From Epiperipatus broadwayi (Eukaryota; Onychophora; Udeonychophora; Euonychophora; Peripatidae): a stretch of 64,000 nt of DNA. The stretch is taken from the NCBI GenBank assembly GCA_028023455.1, contig JAQFVV010006295.1:994001-1058000 (forward strand), read 5' to 3'. The notes under the pieces were generated by a model that made no database searches, was not told the DNA's origin, and saw nothing but the letters and a program-made list of their open reading frames with translations. Within the stretch, counting starts at the first letter, position 1. The number at the start of each line of letters is the position of its first letter. Position numbers and translations under genes: made by a program. Below, piece after piece: positions 25,701 to 35,680 of this stretch.

Positions 25701-25947
25701 TTAAAGTTTATCTGTTACACACACATACGCATGATTGTTTACCGTAATGAAAATATATAATTTTTTTTTATGCATATTAATTTCAAATGAATTTAAAGTT
25801 TACAAATACATAAACAATCACGTGCATTGGTATACCTTCACTCCCCAGTGGTCTATAATTAAATGATTAGGTTTGAACCCATGTTTGGAGGTTTCAAACA
25901 TTATTAGAAAGTGAAACCAAATGTGTGCAACAGATTTGAGTGCTTCA
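22775..25947 (-). mobile_element. Large non-coding LTR-like block, copy 2
   Basis: This 3.17-kb block is bounded by TGTACTGG on the left and TGCTTCA on the right, so on the minus strand it reads TGAAGCA to CAGTACA. GTAT flanks both sides exactly (22771-22774 and 25948-25951), matching a 4-bp target duplication such as Ty3/Gypsy-type integrases leave. An AATAAA on the minus strand at 23088-23093 lies about 310 bp from the inferred 3' end, a plausible R-U5 spacing. It is homologous to 9034-12259 along its length but diverged. It is clearly richer in G, C and CpG than its surroundings. No gag-pol, and no long frame at all, is present. It is best read as a solo LTR, unusually long. Confidence 0.55.
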
Positions 25948-25951
25948 GTAT
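25948..25951. repeat. Right GTAT target duplication
   Basis: Partner of 22771-22774. Confidence 0.45.
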
Positions 25952-25984
25952 ATATTAGAAATCTTGCACGAAGAATAATGTTAG

Positions 25985-26095
25985 GAATCTTTCTAGAATA
26001 ATTGCTAGAAATATTACTAGAAAGATATTAGAATAATCTTAGAATATTTGCTGGAATATTACTAGAATATTTGCTGGAATATTGCTAGAATGAGG
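25985..26095. repeat. Minisatellite-like run
   Basis: Variants of CTAGAATATTTGCTGGAATA and CTAGAAATATTA recur about seven times in 110 bp. This is a short degenerate tandem array, possibly inside the interrupted LTR-like copy 3. Confidence 0.65.
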
Positions 26096-26984
26096 AACAA
26101 AAGAAAACCCTCCTTTTTATAGTCAAATTGCACAATACAACTGCCCTGGAGTATTATAAAATATTTCGGACTTTGCTTACTTATCAGCTGTAATCAATCC
26201 TATCCGAATGTCTAAAGGAATTCAACAAAATTTTAATTAATTTCTATTGTTAATTTCCCTGTCGACATTCGAATTACAAATTTGATTTAATTAAAACAAC
26301 TTTTACTAATTGAAAGAAAAACCTTAAGTAGACATCTGCTGTATTTTTAGATAAACTTCTATAACATTAAATAATTAAAACTATTGTTCCTACCAGCCCT
26401 CATTTATTTTAACAGAAAATATATGGCGTGACTTTTATTAAATCTAAAAGAAAATTATTTTACTTTTTAATTTTCAATATTTGAATCTATTTACGAAACG
26501 AATATGAATTTTATCTTAAATAAAAAAAAATATTACGACTGTAATATATTTTTGTAAACAGATTCAAACAAAATAATTTTAAATGACATATAATCTTAAC
26601 ATCAGTTTTAAAATTCATTTCACAGTGTGTGCGCAATTACAACCTATATAACCTACTTTTTAAATAAATCTAAATTTTGTGAAAATACACATAATCCATA
26701 ACATTTTATTTATTTGGGCATGAGTTATACAATTATATATAATACAAGTGTTGTACTCATGGTTTAAAATTGGGCAGGATTTTTGACATATAAGTTCATT
26801 GCAGACACACTATGATACATTGGGGTTCAAACTAAGGTATGAGGGTAGGAAAAAGGTGAGAAAAGGTGAAATGAAGATTTTCAAAGCAGATCTTACTGTT
26901 TCAATAAATATATATTAGAGTCCATATTTCAATATTTAATATTTGAATATTTATTTCAGTTTAATGTTAACACTAGGATTATTT
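26096..26984. other. AT-rich spacer
   Basis: No gene is seen. Near 26925-26985 is a copy of the TATTTATTTCAG..TTAA..GGATTATTTTC motif that also follows the fold-back arms at 8.4 and 8.8 kb. The RTE element inserted at its right edge. Confidence 0.5.
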
Positions 26985-26998
26985 TCAGATATATATAT
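26985..26998. repeat. Left 14-bp target-site duplication of the RTE element
   Basis: TCAGATATATATAT is repeated exactly at 30263-30276, directly outside the two ends of the element. Confidence 0.8.
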
Positions 26999-27025
26999 CA
27001 TCATCATCATCATCATCAACCATTA

Positions 27026-29936
27026 TCAATCCACTGCAGGATGAAGGTCTCTCCAAGTTTTCCACAACACCCCTGCACATTTTCTTATTTCATCCATCCA
27101 TCTCACATGTGGTCTCTTTCTGGATCTTTTACAATCTCTTGGAATCCAGCTTAAAATTTCAATTGTCCATCTATTATCATTTCTTCTAGCAATATGTCCA
27201 GCCCAACTCCATTTCAATCTTTTAATTTTTTCAATAAGGTCAGTAACACCTGTTTGTTGTCTTACCCATACATTGCGTTTTCGATCTCTTCTTGTTACTC
27301 CCAACATACATCTCTCCATACTCCTTTGAGTGGTCTGAAGTCTCTGTATTGCTCTTCTATTAAGTGTCCAAGTCTCAGATCCATAAGTAAGAACTGGTAA
27401 AACACATTTGTTAAAAACCATTCTTTTCAAACACATAGGCATATTTCCTTTTAGTATCAAGTTATTTCTACCAAAAGCACTCCAAGTTTAATTCTATGAT
27501 TAATTTCCTCCATTATGTTTCCATATGTTTTAATAATCTGACCTAGGTATTTGTAACTGTTAACTTCTTCTAATTCTTCATAATCAGTCTTTATTTTCAT
27601 ATTTTGAACAAATCGATTAAACATTACTTTAGTCTTTTTAACATTTATCTTTAGTCCTACTTTTCTACTTTCATCTGTTAACTCCTGCAACATTTCCTGC
27701 AGCTCTGAAACATTATTTGCAAAAACAACTACATCATCTGCAAAATCTAAATGACTTAAATACTCTCCATTTACTTTCATTCCTTTAGTTTCCCATTTTA
27801 ATCCACAAAATACTTCTTGCAGCATTGCAGTAAAAAGTTTTGGAGATATGGAGTCACCTTGCCTTACACCTTTCTCAATGTTGATTTTTCCAGTATCATT
27901 ATGTAATCTAATTGTTGCTGTTGCATTTTTATAAATATTCTTTAAAATATGACAATATCCTGGATCTATACCTTGATGATCCAGTGCTTTAATCACTGAA
28001 GAAATGTGTATAGAATCGAATGCCTTTTCATAATCTACAAATCCAAAACATAATGACAACTCATATTCATTTGTCTTTTCTATGACTTCTCTCAATACCT
28101 GGATATGATCTATTGTACTAAAACCACTTTTAAATCCAGCTTGTTCTCTTGGTTGGTGGAAATCCAATGTTCTCTGTAGACGAGTTGTAATTATCTTGGT
28201 AAAATTTTTATATAAAACTGATAAAAGGCTTATAGGTTTGTAATTTCTAATATCTTCTTTATCACCTTTTTTAAATATTAATATTAATACTGCAATCTTC
28301 CAATCATCTGGTACATCTTTATCATTTAGACATTTGGTATATAACTTTGCTAAAATTGTTTTATTTCTTCACTTCCTTCTTTTAATATATCAATTATAAT
28401 TCCATCATTTCCTGGAGCCTTTCCTTTCTTCATACATTTAATTGCATGTCTCACTTTTTCATTTAAAATTCTGGGCAATTTGGAAGATGTAATAGATATA
28501 GGAGGTACTTGTTCTTTATTACTATATAATTCTTGATAAAAATCTTCTACCAATTTCATGATGTCATCTCTCTTTTTAGTAATAATTCCATCTTTTTTTC
28601 TTATTGCAGATATAAATTTCCTACCAATACCAAAATGATGTTTAACATTCTTGAGACTTTTATTTTCTTCTACAGCTTTCCTTGCTATTTCACAGTTATA
28701 CTTTCCTATATCATTTTCAACTCTTTACGTACCATTTTACAAAATTCGAGATATTCAATTCTTTTTAATACATCATTTTTGTATATCTTCATATTCCTTC
28801 TTTTCTTCATAAATTCTCTAGTCTCAGTAGAAATTTTATTAGTCAATTGCTGCTTTTTTCTACCAGCTATCTTTGTTGCAGTTTTTAAAAGTGTATCAGT
28901 TATTTTCATATTAATTTCATTCAAATCTGTATCATGTTCAAAATCTCCTAACACTTGAAACCTATTTGTAAGTTCTAATTTAAATTCATTAGAATGTTTC
29001 TGAAGATTAGGAATATCAACTGTAAATATTGTTTTTCTCAATAATTTTTGTCTCTCTAGTTTTACATTAACACGTAACTTACACCTTATTAATCGATGAT
29101 CACTTCCTGTGTTAAATTTATTAAGAACATTACAATCTTGAAATATGTATTTCCTGTTAGTCAAAATATAATCCAATTCTGCTGTACCTTCATTTGGATG
29201 CTTCCATGTCCATTTCCTTTTAACATTTTTCTCAAAAAATGAATTTATAATATTAAGTTTTTCTTTTTCTGCAAACTCCACAAGTCTATGTCCTCTCTCA
29301 TTTCTATTACCATAACCAAAATTACCTACAGCAATTTCATCTTTCATTTGTCTACCAATTCTAGCATTAAAGTCTCCCATAACAATTTTAAAATGTTGTT
29401 TACTCTGATCAAAAGCCTTTTGTACATCCATATAAAAATCTTCTACTACTCCAGGCACTATGAGAACTTGTTGGGGCATAAACCTGAATTATCTGCATTT
29501 GGTATCTGCTATTAAGTTGTATAACTAATCTTGCAACTCTGTCCGATACACCATCAATCTCCACAATATTGTTCTTCCACTTTTTATTTATAATGAATCC
29601 TACTCCACTTGTATTTTCAATATGTATGCCTTTATAATAGAGTATATGTCCACTTTTTAAATCAATTGTTTCTTCACCTTTTCTTCTAACTTCACAAAGT
29701 CCAGTAATGTCCCATTTAATATAAGACAATTCTTATTCTAATTCTTGCAATCTTTCTTTACTTGAAAGTGATCTGCAGTTGTAAGTACCTAAATAAAAAG
29801 TCGGCATCAAATGGCAGCCTGGGTCCACAATCAGGGGATTCTTAGCACCCTCCGCCTTCGGCCACCAACCGCTGCCTTGGTTGGTGACTTTACAGCCTCC
29901 TGGGAATAAGGGCCATGCTTTATTTTTGTCTGTCAT
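27026..29936 (-). pseudogene. RTE endonuclease-reverse transcriptase polyprotein, broken
   Basis: The chosen start is the Met at 29936 (MTDKNKAWPLFPGGC), followed by GTYNCRSLSS, the first conserved motif of the APE-type endonuclease. Later endonuclease motifs are MGDFNARIG, ELDYILTNRK and GSDHRLIRC, including the expected catalytic Asp and His. The reverse transcriptase shows YEKAFDSI (motif A), GVRQGDSISPKLF (motif B) and DFADDVVVFANN (motif C). The C-terminal region has YGSETWTLNRRAIQRLQ and a RWMDEIRKCAG stretch typical of RTE-like proteins. Damage: an in-frame stop at about 29730, frameshifts near 29470, 28715, 28355 and 27460, and a deletion of about 33 bp close to the end relative to the intact copy. 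The protein would have copied and inserted its own RNA in the nucleus. This copy cannot make it. Confidence 0.92.
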
Positions 29937-30262
29937 AATTGTATATATGTATTGGAAAAATATTTATCATTTACACAAACATTCATTCTGCCTTATCAGG
30001 CACTGAGAAAAAAGACCATGGTGTTTTTTGATCTTAAACTCAGAGGTAAAAAGCCAATAAACTCACCACGCTGGCTAATGCGTGTTGGTGAGCAGCCCAT
30101 CTATGTTCGTATACTATATGAATAATCACATAGTAATAACAGCTGCAACGACAAGAATGTATGGAGTGGACATTAGGAATTTGCCCTGCTCGGTTCCTTT
30201 AAGGCCTCCAAGAGGAATCAAAGGGTCTTTTTTCAGTTAATAGCAAACTCCTTTCTGCAGCC
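29937..30262 (-). other. 5' leader of the RTE element
   Basis: Non-coding on the minus strand. Its sequence is conserved in the older copy near 57060-57480, for example AATAACAGCTGCA.TGAC-like and GAATTTG segments. It presumably holds the internal promoter that non-LTR elements use, although no specific motif can be assigned. Confidence 0.65.
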
Positions 30263-30276
30263 TCAGATATATATAT
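30263..30276. repeat. Right 14-bp target-site duplication of the RTE element
   Basis: Exact partner of 26985-26998. The AT-rich content allows one or two bases of uncertainty in the boundary. Confidence 0.8.
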
Positions 30277-30854
30277 ATACGTCTTTAATCAGTTTAGCTA
30301 CGACAATTGGTTCCCTAAAAAACTCATTGTAAAGCAAGAATATTATATAAAAAGTAAGGAATTGTAATGGTTTTCTATGGAAAAAATTTACCTTATTCCT
30401 GCAGATAAAAATTAAACCACACATTGTGAATATTATATTAACAAACAACAATTTAGTATATATAATAATTTAAAGAAAACCCTAATGTATAATATATGTA
30501 TGTGTAAACTATGTCATGTGTGTATTATGCAGATATGCACTTAAAATAGGGATCTATGTAAGATAACACAATTTAAATCTTTTGTTAAAAAAATAAGTTG
30601 GTGGCCATTTTTCCTTCTAGTTTTCTGAGTTATCAGTTTCTTATTCTAAGAGTCCATCTCATTATCTTCTAAATCCTTTTATGATCTCTGTTTTTTTGAG
30701 AAAATACACTAGTTGTTGATGACTGAGGATTTCTAAAAAAAAGTTTAGAATGGATGAATGACTTGTTTCTTTGATTTTTTTTTTTTGTAACATTTTATAA
30801 AGTCTTGGTCATTGACTTTATGTTGTTCATGGTGTCACAATATGAAATCAGTTC
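30277..30854. other. AT-rich spacer
   Basis: No gene is recognised between the RTE element and the Tigger-like remnant. The minus-strand 62-codon frame at 30263-30451 is hydrophobic and low-complexity. Confidence 0.5.
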
Positions 30855-31320
30855 CTCCAGTTGTCCAGGTTCTTCTCTACAGATTTATCTGTTTTCTTCA
30901 TTGTCTTTACTGTGCCCAGTTGCATTAATTCCTCATTAGTTAATACTTCTATATGTGATTCTAAAAGCTCTTCAATGTTATTATTATTAACTTCTGTAAA
31001 TCCTGCTTTTTTGGTTAGTTCAGATATGGTTTTCCATGCAAGTGAAGTAGTTTTTACTTTGGTGTAATGAGTTGCAGGTGAATTTTTTTCTACATGAGAT
31101 TAATCGATCTTGGTTCCTTGAATTGCCTATAAAATCAACAACTGTTTTTATATTGAAGTCTCTCCGAAGTTGTAGAATTGTCTTATTAGTGTCTTTATCC
31201 CAGTGTCTACAAGATGCTGCATTAGTTGTTGAAGATAATACATTTTAAAAGATTGCAATGATTTTTTGATTCAGAGGTTGAAGACGTGATTGGGGTGTTC
31301 GGTGGTAATTAGTTGATGCA
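30855..31320 (-). pseudogene. Tigger/pogo-like transposase, C-terminal remnant
   Basis: Reading the minus strand and crossing frames gives RLQPLNQKIIAI (31297-31262), then FKMYYLQQLMQHL (about 31250-31210), then LRRDFNIKTVVDFIGN (about 31170-31120), then AWKTISELTKKAGF and the acidic NNIEELLESHIEVLTNEELM (31030-30920), ending in a stop near 30855. Tigger and jerky-type transposases have this order: PLDQG..I..FK.YY after the second catalytic Asp, a helix, then an acidic segment ending in EELTNEEL. The DNA-binding and first catalytic parts are not found upstream. At least two frameshifts separate the pieces. This is a dead DNA-transposon remnant from a TA-targeting cut-and-paste family. Confidence 0.75.
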
Positions 31321-31494
31321 ATGATTCCAATTGAAAACATATGTCATTGTAAATATATATAAAAAAGAAAATCTGAAAAAAAAAATTCAATATCACTAAG
31401 AAAAAAAAAGTAATTTCACTGACTAAACATATAGTAAAATGAACCAATAAAGAGAGAATAAACTCACAGATCATAAGTTTTTATATTCTTTCAC

Positions 31495-31634
31495 AAAATT
31501 GTTTGTTAAACCACTAAACATCACATCGTAACTGTTATTAAAACAGGCAAAACTCTCCATCCATTGATTACTCTGGCTAGCACTAAGTGGCACTACTGTA
31601 TGAAGAGTTTTGCCTATTTTAAAATTGTTTGTTA
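31495..31634. repeat. Short fold-back fragment of the CTCTCCAT element family
   Basis: AAACCACTAAACATCACAT, GCAAAACTCTCCAT and GGCACTACTGTATGAAGAG are shared with the elements at 2.1 and 14.2 kb, and the piece is itself an inverted repeat. AAAATTGTTTGTTA occurs at 31495-31508 and 31621-31634. It could be a target duplication, but the right copy also resembles element sequence, so this is uncertain. Confidence 0.6.
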
Positions 31635-32149
31635 TTGTGCTGAAAAAACAACAACTCCATCCTGAAGTTTATATTTTTAAAATTTCTAGTCTAATATATT
31701 CATATGAAATTTTTTAGAATTAAAAAAGCAATATTTAATAATCTTACTTATCTTCAGACCACAAAGTCTTATTATATATCATCAGTTTAAGAATAGCCAA
31801 ATTACAGTGTTGTATAAATCTATTTGTGCAGTTAACCTCAAAAGAAAAAAAAAATCTTCTATATTAAAAAAAGAGAAAAAAAGTATCTAGTGCATCATAA
31901 TAAATATTTAAGATATTTTTTTTACAGTATATATTATGCAGATCTAAATAAGCAGCACTTTATATACCAATATGTTAGCTGTGGCTTTTGTTATGACTTG
32001 AGATGTCATATTTTGCTGTTTTTTTGGAATGACTTCACAATTTTTCAAATAAAAATTAAAAATGTGAATTATTTCAATTTATTGATATTGCATTTTCATC
32101 ATACAAAATTTACATAATATATGACCCCCCTTATTGAAATATGTTTATA

Positions 32150-33210
32150 ATAATGATAGTTTTAATTTGGCTGAAATTAACTTTCATAAAGGTTTTAATT
32201 TAAAATTACTTAAGCTAATATTTGTACAATGCACAATTTAAAATTAATTCTTAATAATATAAGAACAAAATTTATTTTGAGTTTTATCTAAATGAAATTT
32301 ATATTTTTTTAGTACTGCATTTTTTTTAACTTTATGATAATGATGCCATTTGCTTGGCTATGTCTGAAATAAATTATGAGATTATAATTTAAAATAGAGT
32401 ATGTAAACATTATTTTTAACTTAGATTTAGTAACATATAAAGTTGATTATTAATTGCATAATTCATGGAATTATTCCCCCTTTTTTTTACTGAAATATTT
32501 TAGATTTGCAAGATAACAATCTTGATTTAATTGAAAAGTTTGAATTCAAAATTAATTGACTGAATATTTTAGTTAATATAATACACATCTTAAAATTAAT
32601 TATTAGGGCAGTATATATGACCAAAATTTATTTTTAATTTTATGCTGAATGAAATTTGTATTTGTTTGTTGTTTTTTTGATGTTCTATTTGTTTATATTT
32701 GAGCTGATATTGCCTTTGACTTGGATATGTCTGAAACAAATCATGGTATTATGATTTAAAATTAAGCAAATACTGTACAATAAATGATATTTTAGACTTA
32801 TATTTAATAACTTTGTTCATGCACAAAAACATTTTTTTCTCTCAAAATAACTTGTAATTATGGTTACTAAATTTGACAATTATGATGATCATAATTTTTG
32901 CAGCAAGCAAAATACTGTTCATAAGAATTTTAAAATACATAATAATAATACATTTTACTGTTATACATCATGATAATAGCCTTTAATTAACTTATTGTAT
33001 GGATGAAACTTTTTTTTTTGCTTTTGTAATCATTAACAATGAAAATCTTAACTTTGGATATGTTATTAATGAAAGTATTGATTGTCTTGTAATGATACTG
33101 GATGGAAATTTAATAAATTACTGTACATTAATTGTATTTTCATTTTATACTCTAAATACTGTATGTTGTAATATTATATACTGTACTGTGTATAATAAAT
33201 AAACGCTGTA
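32150..33210. repeat. Diverged tandem repeat, unit of about 365 bp
   Basis: TTGGCTATGTCTGAAATAAA near 32354 recurs as TTGGATATGTCTGAAACAAA near 32720. The surrounding blocks (AAAATTAATT, ACCAAAATTTATTTT, TGAATGAAATTTGTAT) keep the same order. A weaker third unit follows to about 33200, for example ACTTTGGATATGTTATTAA near 33051. Divergence is high and no coding capacity is apparent. The 67-codon plus frame at 32999-33202 lies inside the third unit. Confidence 0.6.
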
Positions 33211-33672
33211 TTACTGTACATTTTTAACATAAATATCTTTTTTTTTTATATTTCAGATGACATAAAATCATTATCATTATCCTATGACTCATCAATTTTA
33301 CAAAATTTCAATTTTTTTTATGACTGTTATAGCAAATAACCAATTTTAAATCAAAATAATGAGTTCTAATTAATGACGATTGTAAATAATCATAGTTGAG
33401 AATATTTATATGTTGTTTGAAGATTGTCATTTAACAGTAACTGTTGTTATAGTAATTGATATGTCCTTTAGCCTCAGCATTATACACTATGTATAATAAG
33501 TTAACGGTCCATTTAAAATTCTCTTTGGTATGAAATAACTTACTCTTTAAATATAAAGAATATTGAATATATATAGATTTAATTAAAACATTTTCAGTAA
33601 CCTAATTAGAAGTTTTTGTGGAAAAACAAAATTGTTTATTTATATAGGAAATGATAAATTTTTACTTTTAAT
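33211..33672. other. AT-rich spacer
   Basis: Nothing is recognised. The RTE similarity starts at about 33673 (GGTTTCAAGTGTTAGGAG). Confidence 0.5.
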
Positions 33673-33681
33673 TGGTTTCAA

Positions 33682-35658
33682 GTGTTAGGAGATTTTGAAC
33701 ATGATACAGATTTGAATGAAATTAATATGAAAATAACTGATACACTTTTAAAAACTGCAACAAACATAGCTGGTAGAAAAAAGCAGCAATTGACTAATAA
33801 AATTTCTACTGAGACTAGAGAATTTATGAAGAAAAGAAGGAATATGAAGATATACAAAAATGATGTATTAAAAAGAATTGAATATCTCGAATTTTGTAAA
33901 ATGGTACGGAAAAGAGTTGAAAATGATATAAGAAAGTATAACTGTGAAATAGCAAGGAAAGCTGTAGAAGAAAATAAAAGTCTCAAAAATGTTAAACAAC
34001 ATTTTGGTATTGGTAGGAAATTTATATCTGCAATAAGAAAAAAAGATGGAATTATTACTAAAAAGAAAGATGACATCATGAAATTGGTAGAAGATTTTTA
34101 TCAAGAATTATATAGTAATAAAGAACAAGTACCTCCTATATCTATTACATCTTCCGAATTGCCCAGAATTTTAAATGAAGAAGTGAGACATGCAATTAAG
34201 TGTATGAAGAAAGGAAAGGCTCCAGGAAATGATGGAATTATAATTGATATATTAAAAGAAGCAGGTGAAGAAATAGAAACAATTTTAGCAAAGTTGTATA
34301 CCAAATGTCTAAATGATAAAGATGTACCGGAAGATTGGAAGAATGCAGTAATAATATTAATATTTAAAAAAGGTGATAAAGAAGATATTAGAAATTACAG
34401 ACCTATCAGCCTTTTATCAGTTTTATATAAAATTTTTACCAAGATAATTACAACTCGTCTACAGAGAACTTTGGATTTCCACCAACCAAGAGAACAAGCT
34501 GGATTTAAAAGTGGTTTTAGTACAATAGATCATATCCAGGTATTGAGAGAAGTCATAGAAAGGACAAACGAATATGAGTTGTCATTATGTTTTGGATTTG
34601 TAGATTATGAAAAGGCATTTGATTCTATACACATTTCTTCAGTGATTAAAGCATTGGATCATCAAGGTATAGATCCAGGATATTGTCATATTTTAAAGAA
34701 TATTTATAAAAATGCAACAGCAACAATTAGATTACATAATGATACTGGAAAAATCAACATTGAGAAAGGTGTAAGACAAGGTGACTCCATATCTCCAAAA
34801 CTCTTTACAGCAGTGCTGCAAGAAGTATTTTGTGGATTAAAATGGGAAACTAAAGGAGTGAAAGTAAATGGAGAGTATTTAAGTCATTTAGATTTCGCAG
34901 ATGATGTAGTTGTTTTTGCAAATAATGCTTCAGAGCTGCAGGAAATGTTGCAGGAGTTAGCAGATGAAAGTAGAAAAGTAGGACTAAAGATAAATGTTAA
35001 AAAGACTAAAGTAATGTTTAATCGATTTGCTCAAAATATGAAAATAAAGATTGATTATGAAGAATTAGAAGAAGTTAACAGTTACAAATACCTTGGTCAG
35101 ATTATTAATACAGATGGAAACATAATGGAGGAAATTAATCATAGAATTAAACTTGGTTGGAGTGCTTTTGGTAGAAATAACTTGATACTAAAAGGAAATA
35201 TGCCTATGTGTTTGAAAAGGATGGTTTTTAACAAATGTGTTTTACCAGTTCTTACTTATGGATCTGAGACTTGGACACTTAATAGAAGAGCAATACAGAG
35301 ACTTCAGACCACTCAAAGGAGTATGGAGAGATGTATGTTGGGAGTAACAAGAAGAGATCGAAAACGCAATGTATGGGTAAGACAACAAACAGGTGTTACT
35401 GACCTTATTGAAAAAATTAAAAGATTGAAATGGAGTTGGGCTGGACATATTGCTAGAAGAGATGATAATAGATGGACAATTGAAATTTTCAACTGGATTC
35501 CAAGAGATTGTAAAAGACCCAGAAAGAGACCACATGTGAGATGGATGGATGAAATAAGAAAATGTGCAGGGGTGTTGTGGAGAAGAGAAGCTAAAGATCG
35601 GAGAAGATGGATTAAACTTGGAGAGACCTTCATCCTGCAGTGGATTGATAATGGTTGA
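33682..35658 (+). CDS. RTE reverse transcriptase, open 658-codon frame (N-terminally truncated)
   Basis: The frame is uninterrupted, with the first Met at 33682 (MLGDFEHD). The upstream endonuclease domain is lost, so this Met is not the natural start. Approximate residue layout: 1-125, basic helical linker (KKQQLTNKIS, KKRRNMKIYK). 170-190, GKAPGNDGIIID. 225-250, IFKKGDKEDIRNYRPISLLS. 310-320, VDYEKAFDSIH (motif A Asp). About 360, GVRQGDSISPKLF. About 405, LDFADDVVVFANN (motif C). 480-500, YKYLGQIINTDG. 540-560, YGSETWTLNRRAIQRLQTTQ. About 600, WAGHIARR. 625-640, RPHVRWMDEIRKCAG. All RT residues I would expect are present, so polymerase activity is plausible; autonomous insertion is not, without an endonuclease. 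The host probably does not use it as a gene. Confidence 0.9.
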   Translation: MLGDFEHDTDLNEINMKITDTLLKTATNIAGRKKQQLTNKISTETREFMKKRRNMKIYKNDVLKRIEYLEFCKMVRKRVENDIRKYNCEIARKAVEENKSLKNVKQHFGIGRKFISAIRKKDGIITKKKDDIMKLVEDFYQELYSNKEQVPPISITSSELPRILNEEVRHAIKCMKKGKAPGNDGIIIDILKEAGEEIETILAKLYTKCLNDKDVPEDWKNAVIILIFKKGDKEDIRNYRPISLLSVLYKIFTKIITTRLQRTLDFHQPREQAGFKSGFSTIDHIQVLREVIERTNEYELSLCFGFVDYEKAFDSIHISSVIKALDHQGIDPGYCHILKNIYKNATATIRLHNDTGKINIEKGVRQGDSISPKLFTAVLQEVFCGLKWETKGVKVNGEYLSHLDFADDVVVFANNASELQEMLQELADESRKVGLKINVKKTKVMFNRFAQNMKIKIDYEELEEVNSYKYLGQIINTDGNIMEEINHRIKLGWSAFGRNNLILKGNMPMCLKRMVFNKCVLPVLTYGSETWTLNRRAIQRLQTTQRSMERCMLGVTRRDRKRNVWVRQQTGVTDLIEKIKRLKWSWAGHIARRDDNRWTIEIFNWIPRDCKRPRKRPHVRWMDEIRKCAGVLWRREAKDRRRWIKLGETFILQWIDNG

Positions 35659-35680
35659 TGATGATGATGATGATGATGAC
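35656..35680 (+). repeat. RTE 3' tail microsatellite (TGA)n
   Basis: Uninterrupted TGATGA repeats immediately follow the stop region. The minus-strand copy ends in the complementary ATCATC run at 26999-27017, so the tail belongs to the element and is not a chance microsatellite. Confidence 0.85.

Larger units (their letters stand above)
26999..30262 (-). mobile_element. Full-length RTE-type non-LTR retrotransposon
   Basis: This 3.26-kb insertion is complete: a 14-bp target duplication on both sides, a 5' leader of about 0.33 kb (30262 to 29937), one polyprotein region, and a 3' tail of (ATC/GAT)n at 26999-27017 on the plus strand. RTE-clade elements characteristically end in short tandem repeats rather than poly(A). 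The 5' leader recurs in decayed form at about 57480 to 57060. The downstream two-thirds is nearly identical to the plus-strand copy at 33673-35680, so insertion was recent on a genomic scale, yet the frame is already broken (see the coding entry). Confidence 0.92.
33673..35680 (+). mobile_element. 5'-truncated RTE retrotransposon, well preserved
   Basis: This is the same family as 26999-30262. Similarity begins at about 33673, corresponding to the end of the endonuclease domain, and runs to the 3' tail (TGATGA)n at 35656-35680. Truncation at the 5' end is the usual outcome of incomplete target-primed reverse transcription. I could not identify a clear target duplication. It keeps the AGAGAAGCTAAAGATCGGAG stretch missing from the minus-strand copy. 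Confidence 0.9.

Noticed and set aside
26999-27017. ATCATC run as an independent microsatellite
   Set aside because: It is the RTE 3' tail: the plus-strand copy ends in the complementary run at 35656-35680.
27194-29515. Plus-strand frames of 68-141 codons opposite the full-length RTE element
   Set aside because: Antisense of the RTE polyprotein, with the same wording as the shadows opposite the 33-35 kb copy.
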